Of a stretch of DNA of 6,026 nt, positions 1 to 5,940 are shown piece after piece. The position numbers and the translations under genes are program-made. The stretch's first letter is position 1. The number at the start of each line of letters is the position of its first letter. The stretch comes from Ruminococcus sp. UBA4350. GTDB lineage: Bacteria > Bacillota > Clostridia > Oscillospirales > Ruminococcaceae. The notes beneath the pieces were generated by a model that worked only from the letters and a program-made list of their open reading frames with translations, was not told the origin of the DNA and searched no databases. The stretch covers positions 1 through 6,026 of the forward strand of contig DGSY01000056.1 in assembly GCA_002394125.1 (NCBI GenBank), in the 5' to 3' direction.

Positions 1-735
1 GGAGTTGTTTCCGCCGCCGTGCTCTGCGTGGAGCATCATGCAGATATCGAGCAGATGTGCCTCGTCCTCGGTATACTTCCGGTCGAGCCGGAGCAGAGAG
101 AGGATCGTCTGCGCATTGGTCTCCTCCGGACGGAGCGGATGCATGACAAGGCTTTCGCCGTCGAAATGCTGCCGCTTGACCTGATAGGCCGCAGACATAA
201 TGACCGGCAGATGCGCGATCATCGAGACAGCGATGCGCACCTCATTTTCGAGCGAGCGCACCTCGCAGTCATCGTCATAGGAATAGAGCGCCAGCACGGA
301 GCGCGCCATTTTGTTCATGATATTATTGGACGGCGCCTTTGCGATCATATCCAGCACAAAGCCGTCCGGCAGCGGACGCAGCGCAGAAACGAGCGCACGG
401 AATTCCTTGAGCTGCTGTACATTCGGCAGCTTGCCGAACAGGAGCAGATATGCGGTCTCCTCATAGCCGTAGCGGTTCTCTGCTTCCACGGCATGAACAA
501 GATCGGTGATCTGATAGCCGCGGTAGATCAGCTCGCCGGGGATCGGCTCCAGCTCGCCCTCATTGAGCATATAGCCGTGAACATTACAGACCTTTGTAAT
601 GCCCGCGACAACGCCGGTGCCGTCAGAGCGCCGCAGGCCGCGGTTCACCTGATATTTCTGGTACAGCGCGGGGTCGAATGCGGAATATTCCCGCAGCCCC
701 TCGCATAGTTTTTTGATAGAATCATTCATGTCCAT
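1..735 (-). CDS. gltA: Citrate synthase (citrate/2-methylcitrate synthase family), 3' end cut by window edge
   Basis: Condenses acetyl-CoA and oxaloacetate to citrate in the cytoplasm, feeding 2-oxoglutarate and glutamate synthesis. The frame stays open for 245 codons from ATG 735 to base 1. It reads as the N-terminal half of the clostridial citrate synthase type: RRSDGTGVVAGITKV (residues 35-49), ELIYRGYQITDLV (68-80), GYEETAYLLLFGKLP (90-104), a long helical stretch with KAPSNNIMNKMARSVLALYS (133-152), and finally LHAEHGGGNNS (235-245). That last segment is the family signature carrying an active-site His. The second catalytic His, the Asp and the C-terminal third lie outside the window. 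ATG 735 is preferred over the in-frame ATG at 729 because GGAAAGGG lies about 8 bases upstream of it. The gene is divergent from spoIID and has a consensus promoter at 784-812. A methylcitrate synthase role cannot be excluded from this part alone. Family assignment is very secure; the symbol is conventional. Confidence 0.93.
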   Translation of the reverse strand, partial: MDMNDSIKKLCEGLREYSAFDPALYQKYQVNRGLRRSDGTGVVAGITKVCNVHGYMLNEGELEPIPGELIYRGYQITDLVHAVEAENRYGYEETAYLLLFGKLPNVQQLKEFRALVSALRPLPDGFVLDMIAKAPSNNIMNKMARSVLALYSYDDDCEVRSLENEVRIAVSMIAHLPVIMSAAYQVKRQHFDGESLVMHPLRPEETNAQTILSLLRLDRKYTEDEAHLLDICMMLHAEHGGGNNS

Positions 736-783
736 TTTGCGCACCCTTTCCGGATCGGATTATGATTATACATATACTATTCT

Positions 784-812
784 ATTATACCGCTTTTTGA
801 GATTTCTGTCAA
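784..812 (-). promoter_or_regulatory. Consensus sigma-A promoter of the citrate synthase gene
   Basis: Read on the minus strand, a perfect TTGACA (812-807) and a perfect TATAAT (789-784) are separated by exactly 17 bases. Transcription should start near 777, leaving a leader of about 40 bases before ATG 735. The -35 box overlaps a 6-bp inverted repeat, TCTGTC (805-810) and GACAGA (821-826), which could be a regulator site but is short enough to be chance. Confidence 0.88.
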
Positions 813-852
813 GGGAAACGGACAGATTTCAGGCAGTATCAGGAGAGAGTCA

Positions 853-1887
853 ATGAACAGACATTTTTGGTATTATGCATTCTGCGCGGCTGCGATGCTT
901 CTGCTCCCCGCAGCGGCCGCGGCCGGATATCCGGTCAATGCACCGAAGCAGGATCCCGCCGGACAGTGCGCCGAAAGCTACCGCGTTATGGATTCGCACA
1001 CCGGCGAGATCCGCGAGGTGCCGGTGCGGGATTATCTGATCGGTGCGGTCGGCGCGGAAATGCCCGCATCCTTTGCGCCGGAGGCACTGAAGGCGCAGAC
1101 CGTCGCCTGTCACACCTATGCAGAGCGTATCCGCAGAATGCACGAAGCTGCGCCGGATCCGGCGCTCGGCGGCGCGGATTTCTCCGATGATCCGAATGTG
1201 TATCAGGCATTTTTCACAGAGGATGCGCTGCGCAGATTCTACGGCAGCAGCTTTGCGGAAAGCTATGCGAGGATCGCCGAAGCGGTCGATGCCGCGGGCG
1301 ACCAGATCCTCTGCTATGCGGATGAACCGATCGTCGCGGCATTTCACGCGATCTCATCGGGCGAGACCGACAGCGCGGAAAATGTCTGGGGCAATGCGCT
1401 GCCCTATCTGATTCCTGTTTCGTCCGATGCAGACCGCAGTGCGCCGCAGTATGCAGAGACCGTCACATTCCCGGCGGAGACCGTCCGCCGCACACTGGAA
1501 GCAGAAAATCCGCAGTGCCGTCTGCCGGAGGATCCGTCGGAATGGTTTTCGGAGCCGGAATGCTCTCCCTCCGGAACCGTTCTCCGCATGGCAGCGGGCG
1601 ATCAGGCATGGAGCGGGCAGCAGCTCCGGCAGATGTTTGCGCTGCGTTCGGCCTGCTTTTCTGTGGAATATGCAGACGACGTATTCCGATTTGAGACAAA
1701 GGGCTTCGGGCATGATGTCGGAATGAGCCAGTACGGTGCGGACGCGATGGCGCGGCATGGGAGCAGCTATGCGGAGATCCTCGCGCATTATTATCCCGGA
1801 ACCGATCTGAGTCGGCAGGGCCGACAGCCGTTTCCCTCCGGCGCCGTTTCGCGGAGCATACCAGATACGTCGCTGTTACGGCACTAA
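853..1887 (+). CDS. spoIID: SpoIID/LytB-family lytic transglycosylase (stage II sporulation protein D-like)
   Basis: The family cleaves glycan strands of peptidoglycan lacking stem peptides; in spore formers it drives forespore engulfment. The 344 residues match the usual SpoIID length. Residues 1-24 form a hydrophobic signal peptide or membrane anchor, so the enzyme should act outside the membrane. VRDYLIGAVGAEMPASFAPE (58-77) holds the expected catalytic Glu69, followed by ALKAQTVACHTYAERI (78-93). AAFHAISSGETDSAENVWG (162-180) and GFGHDVGMSQYGADAMA (284-300) are the other two family signatures. The segment GADFSDDPNVYQAF (107-120) lacks the Cys and His-Cys pair described as zinc ligands in the C. 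difficile enzyme, so it is probably a zinc-free variant. The last 20-odd residues look unconserved. The start is set by AGGAGAG at 841-847. No good sigma-A promoter is visible. CATATACT at 771-778 resembles a sigma-E -10 box but has no convincing -35. A vegetative SpoIID-domain autolysin is the alternative. Confidence 0.88.
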   Translation: MNRHFWYYAFCAAAMLLLPAAAAAGYPVNAPKQDPAGQCAESYRVMDSHTGEIREVPVRDYLIGAVGAEMPASFAPEALKAQTVACHTYAERIRRMHEAAPDPALGGADFSDDPNVYQAFFTEDALRRFYGSSFAESYARIAEAVDAAGDQILCYADEPIVAAFHAISSGETDSAENVWGNALPYLIPVSSDADRSAPQYAETVTFPAETVRRTLEAENPQCRLPEDPSEWFSEPECSPSGTVLRMAAGDQAWSGQQLRQMFALRSACFSVEYADDVFRFETKGFGHDVGMSQYGADAMARHGSSYAEILAHYYPGTDLSRQGRQPFPSGAVSRSIPDTSLLRH

Positions 1888-1909
1888 TCGTGCCTATTGT
1901 TTGATCTGG
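1861..1909 (+). terminator. Weak stem-loop at the end of spoIID, possible terminator
   Basis: CCAGAT (1861-1866) can pair with ATCTGG (1904-1909), enclosing a smaller hairpin GGCAC/GTGCC (1880-1884 with 1890-1894) that spans the stop codon. Only a short CTTTC follows, so this is a poor intrinsic terminator. It is listed because no better candidate directly follows the gene. Confidence 0.2.
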
Positions 1910-2046
1910 CTTTCATCTCACTCTGCTTTCATTCGCTTCCGGAGAACTTTAGATCATGGCTCCGGCACTGCCGGCGGGCACTGCCCGCCCGCTAAACTCC
2001 GGTTTATAGACAGTGTGAAATGATAATTCTTAATCGTCAGCAGGTC
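1910..2046. other. Non-coding spacer with two hairpins (1973-1989 and 1993-2006)
   Basis: No credible gene is seen here. GGCGGGCA (1973-1980) and TGCCCGCC (1982-1989) form an 8-base perfect inverted repeat about a single C. Immediately after it, TAAAC-TCCG-GTTTA (1993-2006) is a second perfect 5-bp stem with a tetraloop. Neither is followed by a T tract on the plus strand. They could be a structured RNA end, a REP-like intergenic element or a protein site; the sequence alone does not decide. Confidence 0.4.
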
Positions 2047-2075
2047 TTGAAAAATCCGTCCGGATGTGGTATAAT
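2047..2075 (+). promoter_or_regulatory. Strong extended -10 promoter of the small-peptide/pncA operon
   Basis: TTGAAA (2047-2052) and a perfect TATAAT (2070-2075) are 17 bases apart, and TGG directly before the -10 supplies the extended TGn element. Transcription should begin near 2082, giving a leader of about 70 bases. That leader can fold through GCTGC/GCAGC (2097-2101 with 2108-2112) and, outside it, GGATC/GATCC (2085-2089 with 2122-2126). Confidence 0.85.
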
Positions 2076-2154
2076 ACAGATAAGGGATCCGTGACCGCTG
2101 CAATTCCGCAGCAGCCGCCGCGATCCGCCGCTTACCGTGAAAGGAAGGTTCAGA

Positions 2155-2319
2155 ATGGGACACAGAATCGCAAAGCGCGTCATCCGCAAGGTCGGACGCA
2201 AAGTCGTAGAGAAGGCTGTCGAGCAGATCGCTGAGGAAGTGACCAAGCGCGCTGCAAAGAAGATCCGCAAGGCCGTGTTGAAGCGCGGTGCCGGCAGAAT
2301 CCTCCGCGCTGTCATCTGA
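2155..2319 (+). CDS. Small, highly cationic amphipathic helical protein of unknown function (54 aa)
   Basis: I do not recognise this protein. The start is ATG 2155, because AAGGAAGG (2141-2148) sits 6 bases before it; the in-frame GTG at 2137 would put that ribosome binding site inside the gene. The product has 18 Lys/Arg against 4 Glu and no Asp, a net charge near +14. It uses only 12 amino acid types, with no aromatic residue, Cys, Pro, Ser, Asn or Asp. Positions 5, 9, 13, 17, 21, 25, 29, 33, 37 and 41 are all Ile, Val or Ala, which predicts one long amphipathic helix with a charged opposite face. There is no signal peptide. It is the first gene behind a strong promoter and lies 30 bases upstream of pncA with no terminator between, so the two are probably co-transcribed. 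Binding to nucleic acid or to acidic membrane, or an antimicrobial-like peptide, are possibilities only. The promoter, ribosome binding site and patterned sequence argue that it is real. Confidence 0.75.
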   Translation: MGHRIAKRVIRKVGRKVVEKAVEQIAEEVTKRAAKKIRKAVLKRGAGRILRAVI

Positions 2320-2349
2320 CCGCCGCACCCGCACCGAAGGGAGGCTCTC

Positions 2350-2877
2350 ATGAAAGCACTCATTGTCATTGATATGCAGAAGGACTTCACGACCGGCGTC
2401 CTCGGCAATCCGGAAACCGCTGCCGTAGTGAAGCCCGTTGTGAAATATATCAAGGCGTTCCGGAAAGCAAATCCGGACGGACTGGTCATCGCTACGCTGG
2501 ACACACATACCGAGAATTACCTCAATACGCAGGAGGGCAGAAAGCTGCCCGTTCCGCACTGCATCAATGGCACAAAGGGCTGGGCGCTCGAAAAGACCGT
2601 TCAGACGGCGCTCGGTGAGGATGCGATCCTCGTGGAGAAGGTCACATTCGGTGCCGCCGATCTGCCGAAGATCATCGGCAAACGGCGTAAGATCGAGGAA
2701 TTTCAGATCATCGGCGTCTGCACGGATATCTGCGTCATCAGCAATGCCATGATCCTGAAGTCGGCATTTCCGGAGGTGCCGGTGAAGATCATTGCCGGAT
2801 GCTGCGCCGGTGTCACGCCGGAGAGCCATGAGACTGCGCTCGCCGCAATGCGCGCCTGCCAAATGGAGATCGAATAA
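2350..2877 (+). CDS. pncA: Nicotinamidase-type cysteine hydrolase (isochorismatase-like superfamily)
   Basis: Predicted to hydrolyse nicotinamide to nicotinate and ammonia in the cytoplasm, the first step of NAD salvage by the Preiss-Handler route. The 175 residues are of normal length and all key positions are present. The catalytic triad is Asp8 (in VIDMQKDF), Lys97 (in VEKVTFGA) and Cys128 (in GVCTDICVISNA). The metal-binding set is Asp51 and His53 (TLDTHTENYL) plus His70 (VPHCINGTKGW). The DTHxxNY and PxHC...GTKGW pattern favours nicotinamidase over isochorismatase or other amidases of this fold, although substrate is inferred. AAGGGAGG at 2337-2344 lies 5 bases before the ATG. It is the second gene of a probable operon with the 54-residue cationic peptide and ends just before a strong terminator. 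An unrelated amide substrate remains possible. Confidence 0.87.
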   Translation: MKALIVIDMQKDFTTGVLGNPETAAVVKPVVKYIKAFRKANPDGLVIATLDTHTENYLNTQEGRKLPVPHCINGTKGWALEKTVQTALGEDAILVEKVTFGAADLPKIIGKRRKIEEFQIIGVCTDICVISNAMILKSAFPEVPVKIIAGCCAGVTPESHETALAAMRACQMEIE

Positions 2878-2883
2878 AACAAA

Positions 2884-2919
2884 GCCGCACGCTCACCGAA
2901 CCGGAGCGCGCGGCTTTTT
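2884..2919 (+). terminator. Intrinsic terminator of the small-peptide/pncA operon
   Basis: The arms GCCGCACGCTC (2884-2894) and GAGCGCGCGGC (2904-2914) pair over 11 positions with one A/C mismatch around a 9-base loop, followed by TTTTT (2915-2919). It begins 7 bases after the pncA stop codon. The upstream AAA lets the stem extend into the T tract, so it may also work weakly on the minus strand. Confidence 0.9.
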
Positions 2920-2925
2920 GCAGAG

Positions 2926-2959
2926 AAAAGCAAGACCCGCCGCGTCCTGCGGCAGGTCT
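2926..2959 (-). terminator. Intrinsic terminator of the convergent membrane-protein gene
   Basis: On the minus strand AGACCTGCCGC (2959-2949) pairs with GCGGCGGGTCT (2943-2933) over 11 positions with one mismatch and a 5-base loop. TGC and then TTTT (2929-2926) follow. It starts 11 bases beyond the stop codon of the gene ending at 2971, so each convergent unit has its own terminator. Confidence 0.75.
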
Positions 2960-2970
2960 CTGATTTTAAT

Positions 2971-4326
2971 TTACGGTGCGCTCCATGCAAGAAGCTGTGC
3001 GCTGTTCATAACACCGTTCATGGTCTCGCCGTTGACAACAGCACGGACATTCACCGATCCGCTGAGCGGAAGCGCATTCGTTCCGACACCGACGATCGCA
3101 CCCGCCGGCAGTGCTGCGAGCACCGCTCCGCCTGCATCCGTAAGCTGTGCATTGCCCTCGGTCACAACGGCATAGGTCTCACCTGCTCCCGCCGTAAAGC
3201 CGCTGTTATAGCTGCCGGCCTTGCTGCGGAGCGCCTGCGAATCTGCCGCGTTATTTGCATACATTTCGTTATAGGTGGCCCAGCTGCCGATAGAAATTCC
3301 GCGGTTTTGCAGCTCGGTATCCAGAATATGCTCAAAGTCGAGCGGAACCTGATACAGACCAGATGCCGCGCAGGTGCCGAACTGAAGCTCGGTCTGTGTG
3401 CCGTCTGCGCGGTCTGTCCGGTGGGAATAGTGAATATGATATTCCGTCTGCCACTCCACGCCGAGCTGATAATAATGCAGCCGCGCCCAGACATTCTCAC
3501 AGGTCGCCGTATCATAATAGCCGAGGATCTGATAATTGTTGCCCTGCGATGCATAATAGATGAAACGGCTGCCCGCGTCATACTGCATGAAATTGAAGCC
3601 GGAGCCCGTCTGCCACGGATGCTCCGAAGCATCGCCGGTTCCGCCGAGACGGTTCCGCGTGCTGAAATCATCCGCCGGAGATGCTGCATAGTAGCCGCCG
3701 TTTCCGTGCAGAATGACAGTCGGCTGCGAGCTGCCCTGTGCATCGACGAAATATGCCGAGCCGTTCTGCGACGCAGCGAGATAGAGCGCGAGCAGCTTGT
3801 TATAGCCGATCTGACCCTCTGCGGGCTGATCGGTCGGCTGTATGACCGGCTCCGTATGCGCCGCGGTGGTCGTAGTGGTCGTGGTCTGACCGCCCTGTGT
3901 CGCCTGTCCGCCGCGGGCAGTTGTCTTGCCGTTGCCGGTGACCTTGCTGAAATTCGAGGGCTGAACGGTAATGACCGCCGGCGCCGTTGCATTGGCCTGC
4001 GTGGATGTGACCGCGGCAGAACCGTCCGACGTTGTGAGGGTATCCGCGGTCGTGGAGGCCTCCGTAAACTCTGCCGGCCCCGGATCCGTCACCGTTGTCA
4101 CCGTCGTGACCGCACCGGTCATCTCCGCAAGATCCGACCGTGAATATTCATTTGTCGTATTATCATTCGCTGCAAGCCGCTCCCGCATCAGCAGGACTGT
4201 CCATGTGATCAGCACGGCACAAACCAGCAGCGCTGCGGCCATAATGATGATCTGCTTCGTCTGGCTGAGCTGCTTGCCTTCCTTTTTCTTCGGTGCATTG
4301 CTGCCCGGCTGATTTGCCTCACCCAT
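2971..4326 (-). CDS. Single-pass membrane protein with Thr-rich stalk and extracellular domain, function unknown
   Basis: I do not recognise a named family. The 451 residues divide clearly. A short Lys-rich cytoplasmic tail (1-25, with KKKEGK) precedes one transmembrane helix at 26-47. A low-complexity Ser/Thr-rich stalk follows (about 55-170) with TTVTTVT repeats and a run of seven Thr (148-154). Then comes a Tyr/Asn/Gly-rich domain (about 172-380). Residues 384-448 resemble a bacterial SH3-like fold (TYAVVTEGN... VNVRAVVNGETMNGVM), as found in wall-binding proteins; this is a weak call. The only Cys residues outside the membrane helix are Cys276 and Cys319, a possible disulfide. Lys before the helix favours an N-inside topology with the rest outside. 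The start is ATG 4326; the best ribosome binding site, AGGAG at 4343-4339, is a rather distant 12 bases away. Its 3' end converges on pncA. A surface role such as wall binding or sensing is inference only. Confidence 0.82.
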   Translation of the reverse strand: MGEANQPGSNAPKKKEGKQLSQTKQIIIMAAALLVCAVLITWTVLLMRERLAANDNTTNEYSRSDLAEMTGAVTTVTTVTDPGPAEFTEASTTADTLTTSDGSAAVTSTQANATAPAVITVQPSNFSKVTGNGKTTARGGQATQGGQTTTTTTTAAHTEPVIQPTDQPAEGQIGYNKLLALYLAASQNGSAYFVDAQGSSQPTVILHGNGGYYAASPADDFSTRNRLGGTGDASEHPWQTGSGFNFMQYDAGSRFIYYASQGNNYQILGYYDTATCENVWARLHYYQLGVEWQTEYHIHYSHRTDRADGTQTELQFGTCAASGLYQVPLDFEHILDTELQNRGISIGSWATYNEMYANNAADSQALRSKAGSYNSGFTAGAGETYAVVTEGNAQLTDAGGAVLAALPAGAIVGVGTNALPLSGSVNVRAVVNGETMNGVMNSAQLLAWSAP

Positions 4327-4478
4327 GATACCGGATCGCTCCTTTCTCCCTGTATCTATACTATAACTAATGCTATCATACCAAAAAAATGTGAAAAAAG
4401 AAAGTATAAAGCGAATTTTCTGTTAGTATGCACAAAATACGCCATACCGAACAACGAATTATATCCGTCTCAACATAG
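4327..4478 (-). promoter_or_regulatory. AT-rich leader and probable promoter region of the membrane-protein gene
   Basis: This stretch is markedly more AT-rich than its surroundings, with A/T runs at 4383-4389 and 4395-4399. On the minus strand it offers -10-like hexamers TATGAT (4380-4375) and TATAGT (4365-4360), but neither has a convincing -35 at normal spacing. TTCACA (4394-4389) matches five of six -35 bases but is badly placed. A promoter here is likely because a metY terminator lies just upstream; its exact position is not determined. Confidence 0.35.
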
Positions 4479-4517
4479 AAAAGCACAGGCAGCACCGCCC
4501 GATCGGACAATGCTGCC
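4479..4517 (-). terminator. Probable intrinsic terminator of metY
   Basis: On the minus strand GGCAGCA (4517-4511) pairs with TGCTGCC (4494-4488), a 7-bp stem that a T-G pair could extend. The 16-base loop contains the palindrome CCGATCGG (4499-4506). TTTT (4482-4479) follows the stem after 5 bases. It lies 11 bases past the metY stop codon. The offset and short T run make it weaker than the other terminators here. Confidence 0.6.
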
Positions 4518-4528
4518 GGTTCATATTC

Positions 4529-5794
4529 TTATTTCACAGCGTCAAATGCCTGTGCGATATCCGCAATGATATCGTCCACATTTTCCAGTCCGACAGAAAG
4601 CCGGATCATGCCGGCATTGATGCCCGCCGCAATGAGCTGCTCGTCTGTCAGCTGACGGTGCGTTTCGGATGCCGGATGCAGGACACAGGTACGGATATCC
4701 GCAACGTGTACCACATTCGAGGCGAGCTTCAGCGAATCCATCCAGTTCATCGCGGTATTTCTGCCGCCCTTGATGACAAAGGAAATGACGCCGCTGCAGC
4801 CCTCCGGCAGATAGGTCTTTGCGCGGTCATAGTAGGGATCGTCCTTGAGTCCCGGATAGCTGACCGACTCGACCTCCGGACGGCTCACCAGATATTCCGC
4901 GACCTTCTGTGCATTGATGCAGTACTGCTTCATGCGGACAGCGAGCGTCTCCAGACCGAGGTTGAGATAGAATGCCGCCGTCGCGCTCGGATAGCAGCCG
5001 AAATCACGCATCAGCTGCATTCTGCACTTGATGATATATGCCATGTCGCCGAACTGTGCAACATAGCGGACGCCGTGATAGCTCTCATCCGGCTCGGTGA
5101 ATTCCGGGAATTTGCCATTGTCCCACGGGAATGTGCCGCAGTCCACGATCACGCCGCCGCCCTGCACGGCATGGCCGTCCATATATTTTGTAGTGGAGTG
5201 CGTGATGATATCTGCGCCGAATTCCTTCGGACGGCAGAGGATCGGTGTCGGGAATGTGTTGTCCACGATGAGCGGCAGGCCGTTGTCATGGGCAAAATCC
5301 GCGAACTTTTTGATATCGAGGACGGAGAGCGCCGGATTTGCGAGCGTTTCGCCGAAGACGCAGCGGGTATTCGGCTTGATCGCCTTTTGCAGTTCCTCGC
5401 GGGAAGCCTCCTGATCGACGAAGATGCACTCAATGCCGAGGCGCTTGAGCGTTGTGGAGAAAAGGTTGACCGTGCCGCCGTAGATCGTGCCGGTCGAGAT
5501 GAAGCTGTCGCCTGCGGAGCAGATATTCAGCACGGCGAGCAGATTGGCCGCCTGTCCGCTGGTGGTACACATCGCTGCGACGCCGCCCTCCAGTGCCGCG
5601 ATCTTCTTTTCGACGGCATCGACGGTCGGATTTGCGAAGCGGGAATACATCGGCTCTGTCGGAAGATCAAAGAGTGCTGCGATATGTGCAGTAGAGTCAA
5701 AGGTATAGGTCGTGCTCTGAACGATCGGCACGACGCGCGGATCGCCGTTGCCGGGGGTATAGCCGGCGTGCAGGCATTTGGTTTCGAGTTCCAT
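4529..5794 (-). CDS. metY: O-acetylhomoserine sulfhydrylase (O-acetylhomoserine aminocarboxypropyltransferase)
   Basis: A cytoplasmic PLP enzyme of the Cys/Met metabolism family that makes homocysteine from O-acetylhomoserine and sulfide, the direct sulfhydrylation route to methionine. The protein has 421 residues, typical of MetY and longer than MetB/MetC. It opens with the diagnostic ETKCLHAGYTPGNGDPR (4-20). MYSRFANPT (49-57) supplies phosphate-binding Tyr and Arg, TSGQAAN (78-84) binds PLP, and Asp178 (in IVDNTF) pairs with the pyridine ring. Lys203 in HSTTKYMDGHA is the Schiff-base lysine, and Arg398 in MIRLSVGLE binds the substrate carboxylate. All key residues are intact. The start is ATG 5794, with AGGAGG (5810-5805) 10 bases upstream. 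The frame is open back to 5965, but that extension crosses the promoter and has no family similarity. It is transcribed alone from its own promoter, with a palindrome in the leader. Methionine gamma-lyase is the main alternative and is less likely given the N-terminus and length. Confidence 0.93.
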   Translation of the reverse strand: MELETKCLHAGYTPGNGDPRVVPIVQSTTYTFDSTAHIAALFDLPTEPMYSRFANPTVDAVEKKIAALEGGVAAMCTTSGQAANLLAVLNICSAGDSFISTGTIYGGTVNLFSTTLKRLGIECIFVDQEASREELQKAIKPNTRCVFGETLANPALSVLDIKKFADFAHDNGLPLIVDNTFPTPILCRPKEFGADIITHSTTKYMDGHAVQGGGVIVDCGTFPWDNGKFPEFTEPDESYHGVRYVAQFGDMAYIIKCRMQLMRDFGCYPSATAAFYLNLGLETLAVRMKQYCINAQKVAEYLVSRPEVESVSYPGLKDDPYYDRAKTYLPEGCSGVISFVIKGGRNTAMNWMDSLKLASNVVHVADIRTCVLHPASETHRQLTDEQLIAAGINAGMIRLSVGLENVDDIIADIAQAFDAVK

Positions 5795-5821
5795 AGCGAA
5801 CAATCCTCCTGAATCTGATTT

Positions 5822-5837
5822 GCGGCAGCGCTGCCGC
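5822..5837 (-). promoter_or_regulatory. 16-bp perfect palindrome in the metY leader
   Basis: GCGGCAGCGCTGCCGC reads identically on both strands. It lies about 10 bases downstream of the -10 box, so it begins almost at the predicted transcript start (near 5840) and ends before the ribosome binding site. It could be a repressor operator or, as RNA, a 5'-terminal hairpin. It matches no operator I know and there is no room for a SAM riboswitch or T-box. Confidence 0.6.
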
Positions 5838-5846
5838 GATACTCCT

Positions 5847-5875
5847 ATTATAGTAAAAAATCGCCTGTCTGTCAA
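5847..5875 (-). promoter_or_regulatory. Consensus sigma-A promoter of metY
   Basis: On the minus strand a perfect TTGACA (5875-5870) and a perfect TATAAT (5852-5847) are separated by exactly 17 bases. The predicted start near 5840 gives a leader of about 45 bases containing the palindrome and AGGAGG. Confidence 0.9.
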
Positions 5876-5940
5876 GTACCGGGCGGGGAGAGGAGTGGCC
5901 GACCGGGGATTTTTCAGCACGCTTCCGGCGATGTCATCCA

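Noticed and set aside
19..708. Plus-strand open frame of 229 codons
   Set aside because: It is antisense to the citrate synthase reading frame, which has clear family motifs; the plus-strand product shows no recognisable domain.
2137..2154. GTG start for the cationic peptide, 6 codons upstream
   Set aside because: It has no ribosome binding site of its own and would place AAGGAAGG inside the coding region.
1954..2862. Minus-strand open frame of 302 codons
   Set aside because: It lies opposite both the cationic peptide gene and pncA, and pncA has all catalytic residues; the minus-strand product looks like reverse-strand noise.
3860..3895. Short tandem repeat, considered as a CRISPR or VNTR-like array
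   Set aside because: It encodes the run of Thr codons in the stalk of the membrane protein; there are no spacers and no regular repeat unit.
3307..4143. Plus-strand open frame of 278 codons
   Set aside because: It is antisense to the membrane protein; its product is Arg/Cys-rich and without domains.
4658..5812. Plus-strand open frame of 384 codons
   Set aside because: It is a GC-driven shadow lying opposite metY, with a Cys/Arg/His-rich product and no family resemblance.
5795..5840. SAM riboswitch or T-box upstream of metY
   Set aside because: The predicted leader is only about 45 bases, too short for either, and contains only a single palindrome.
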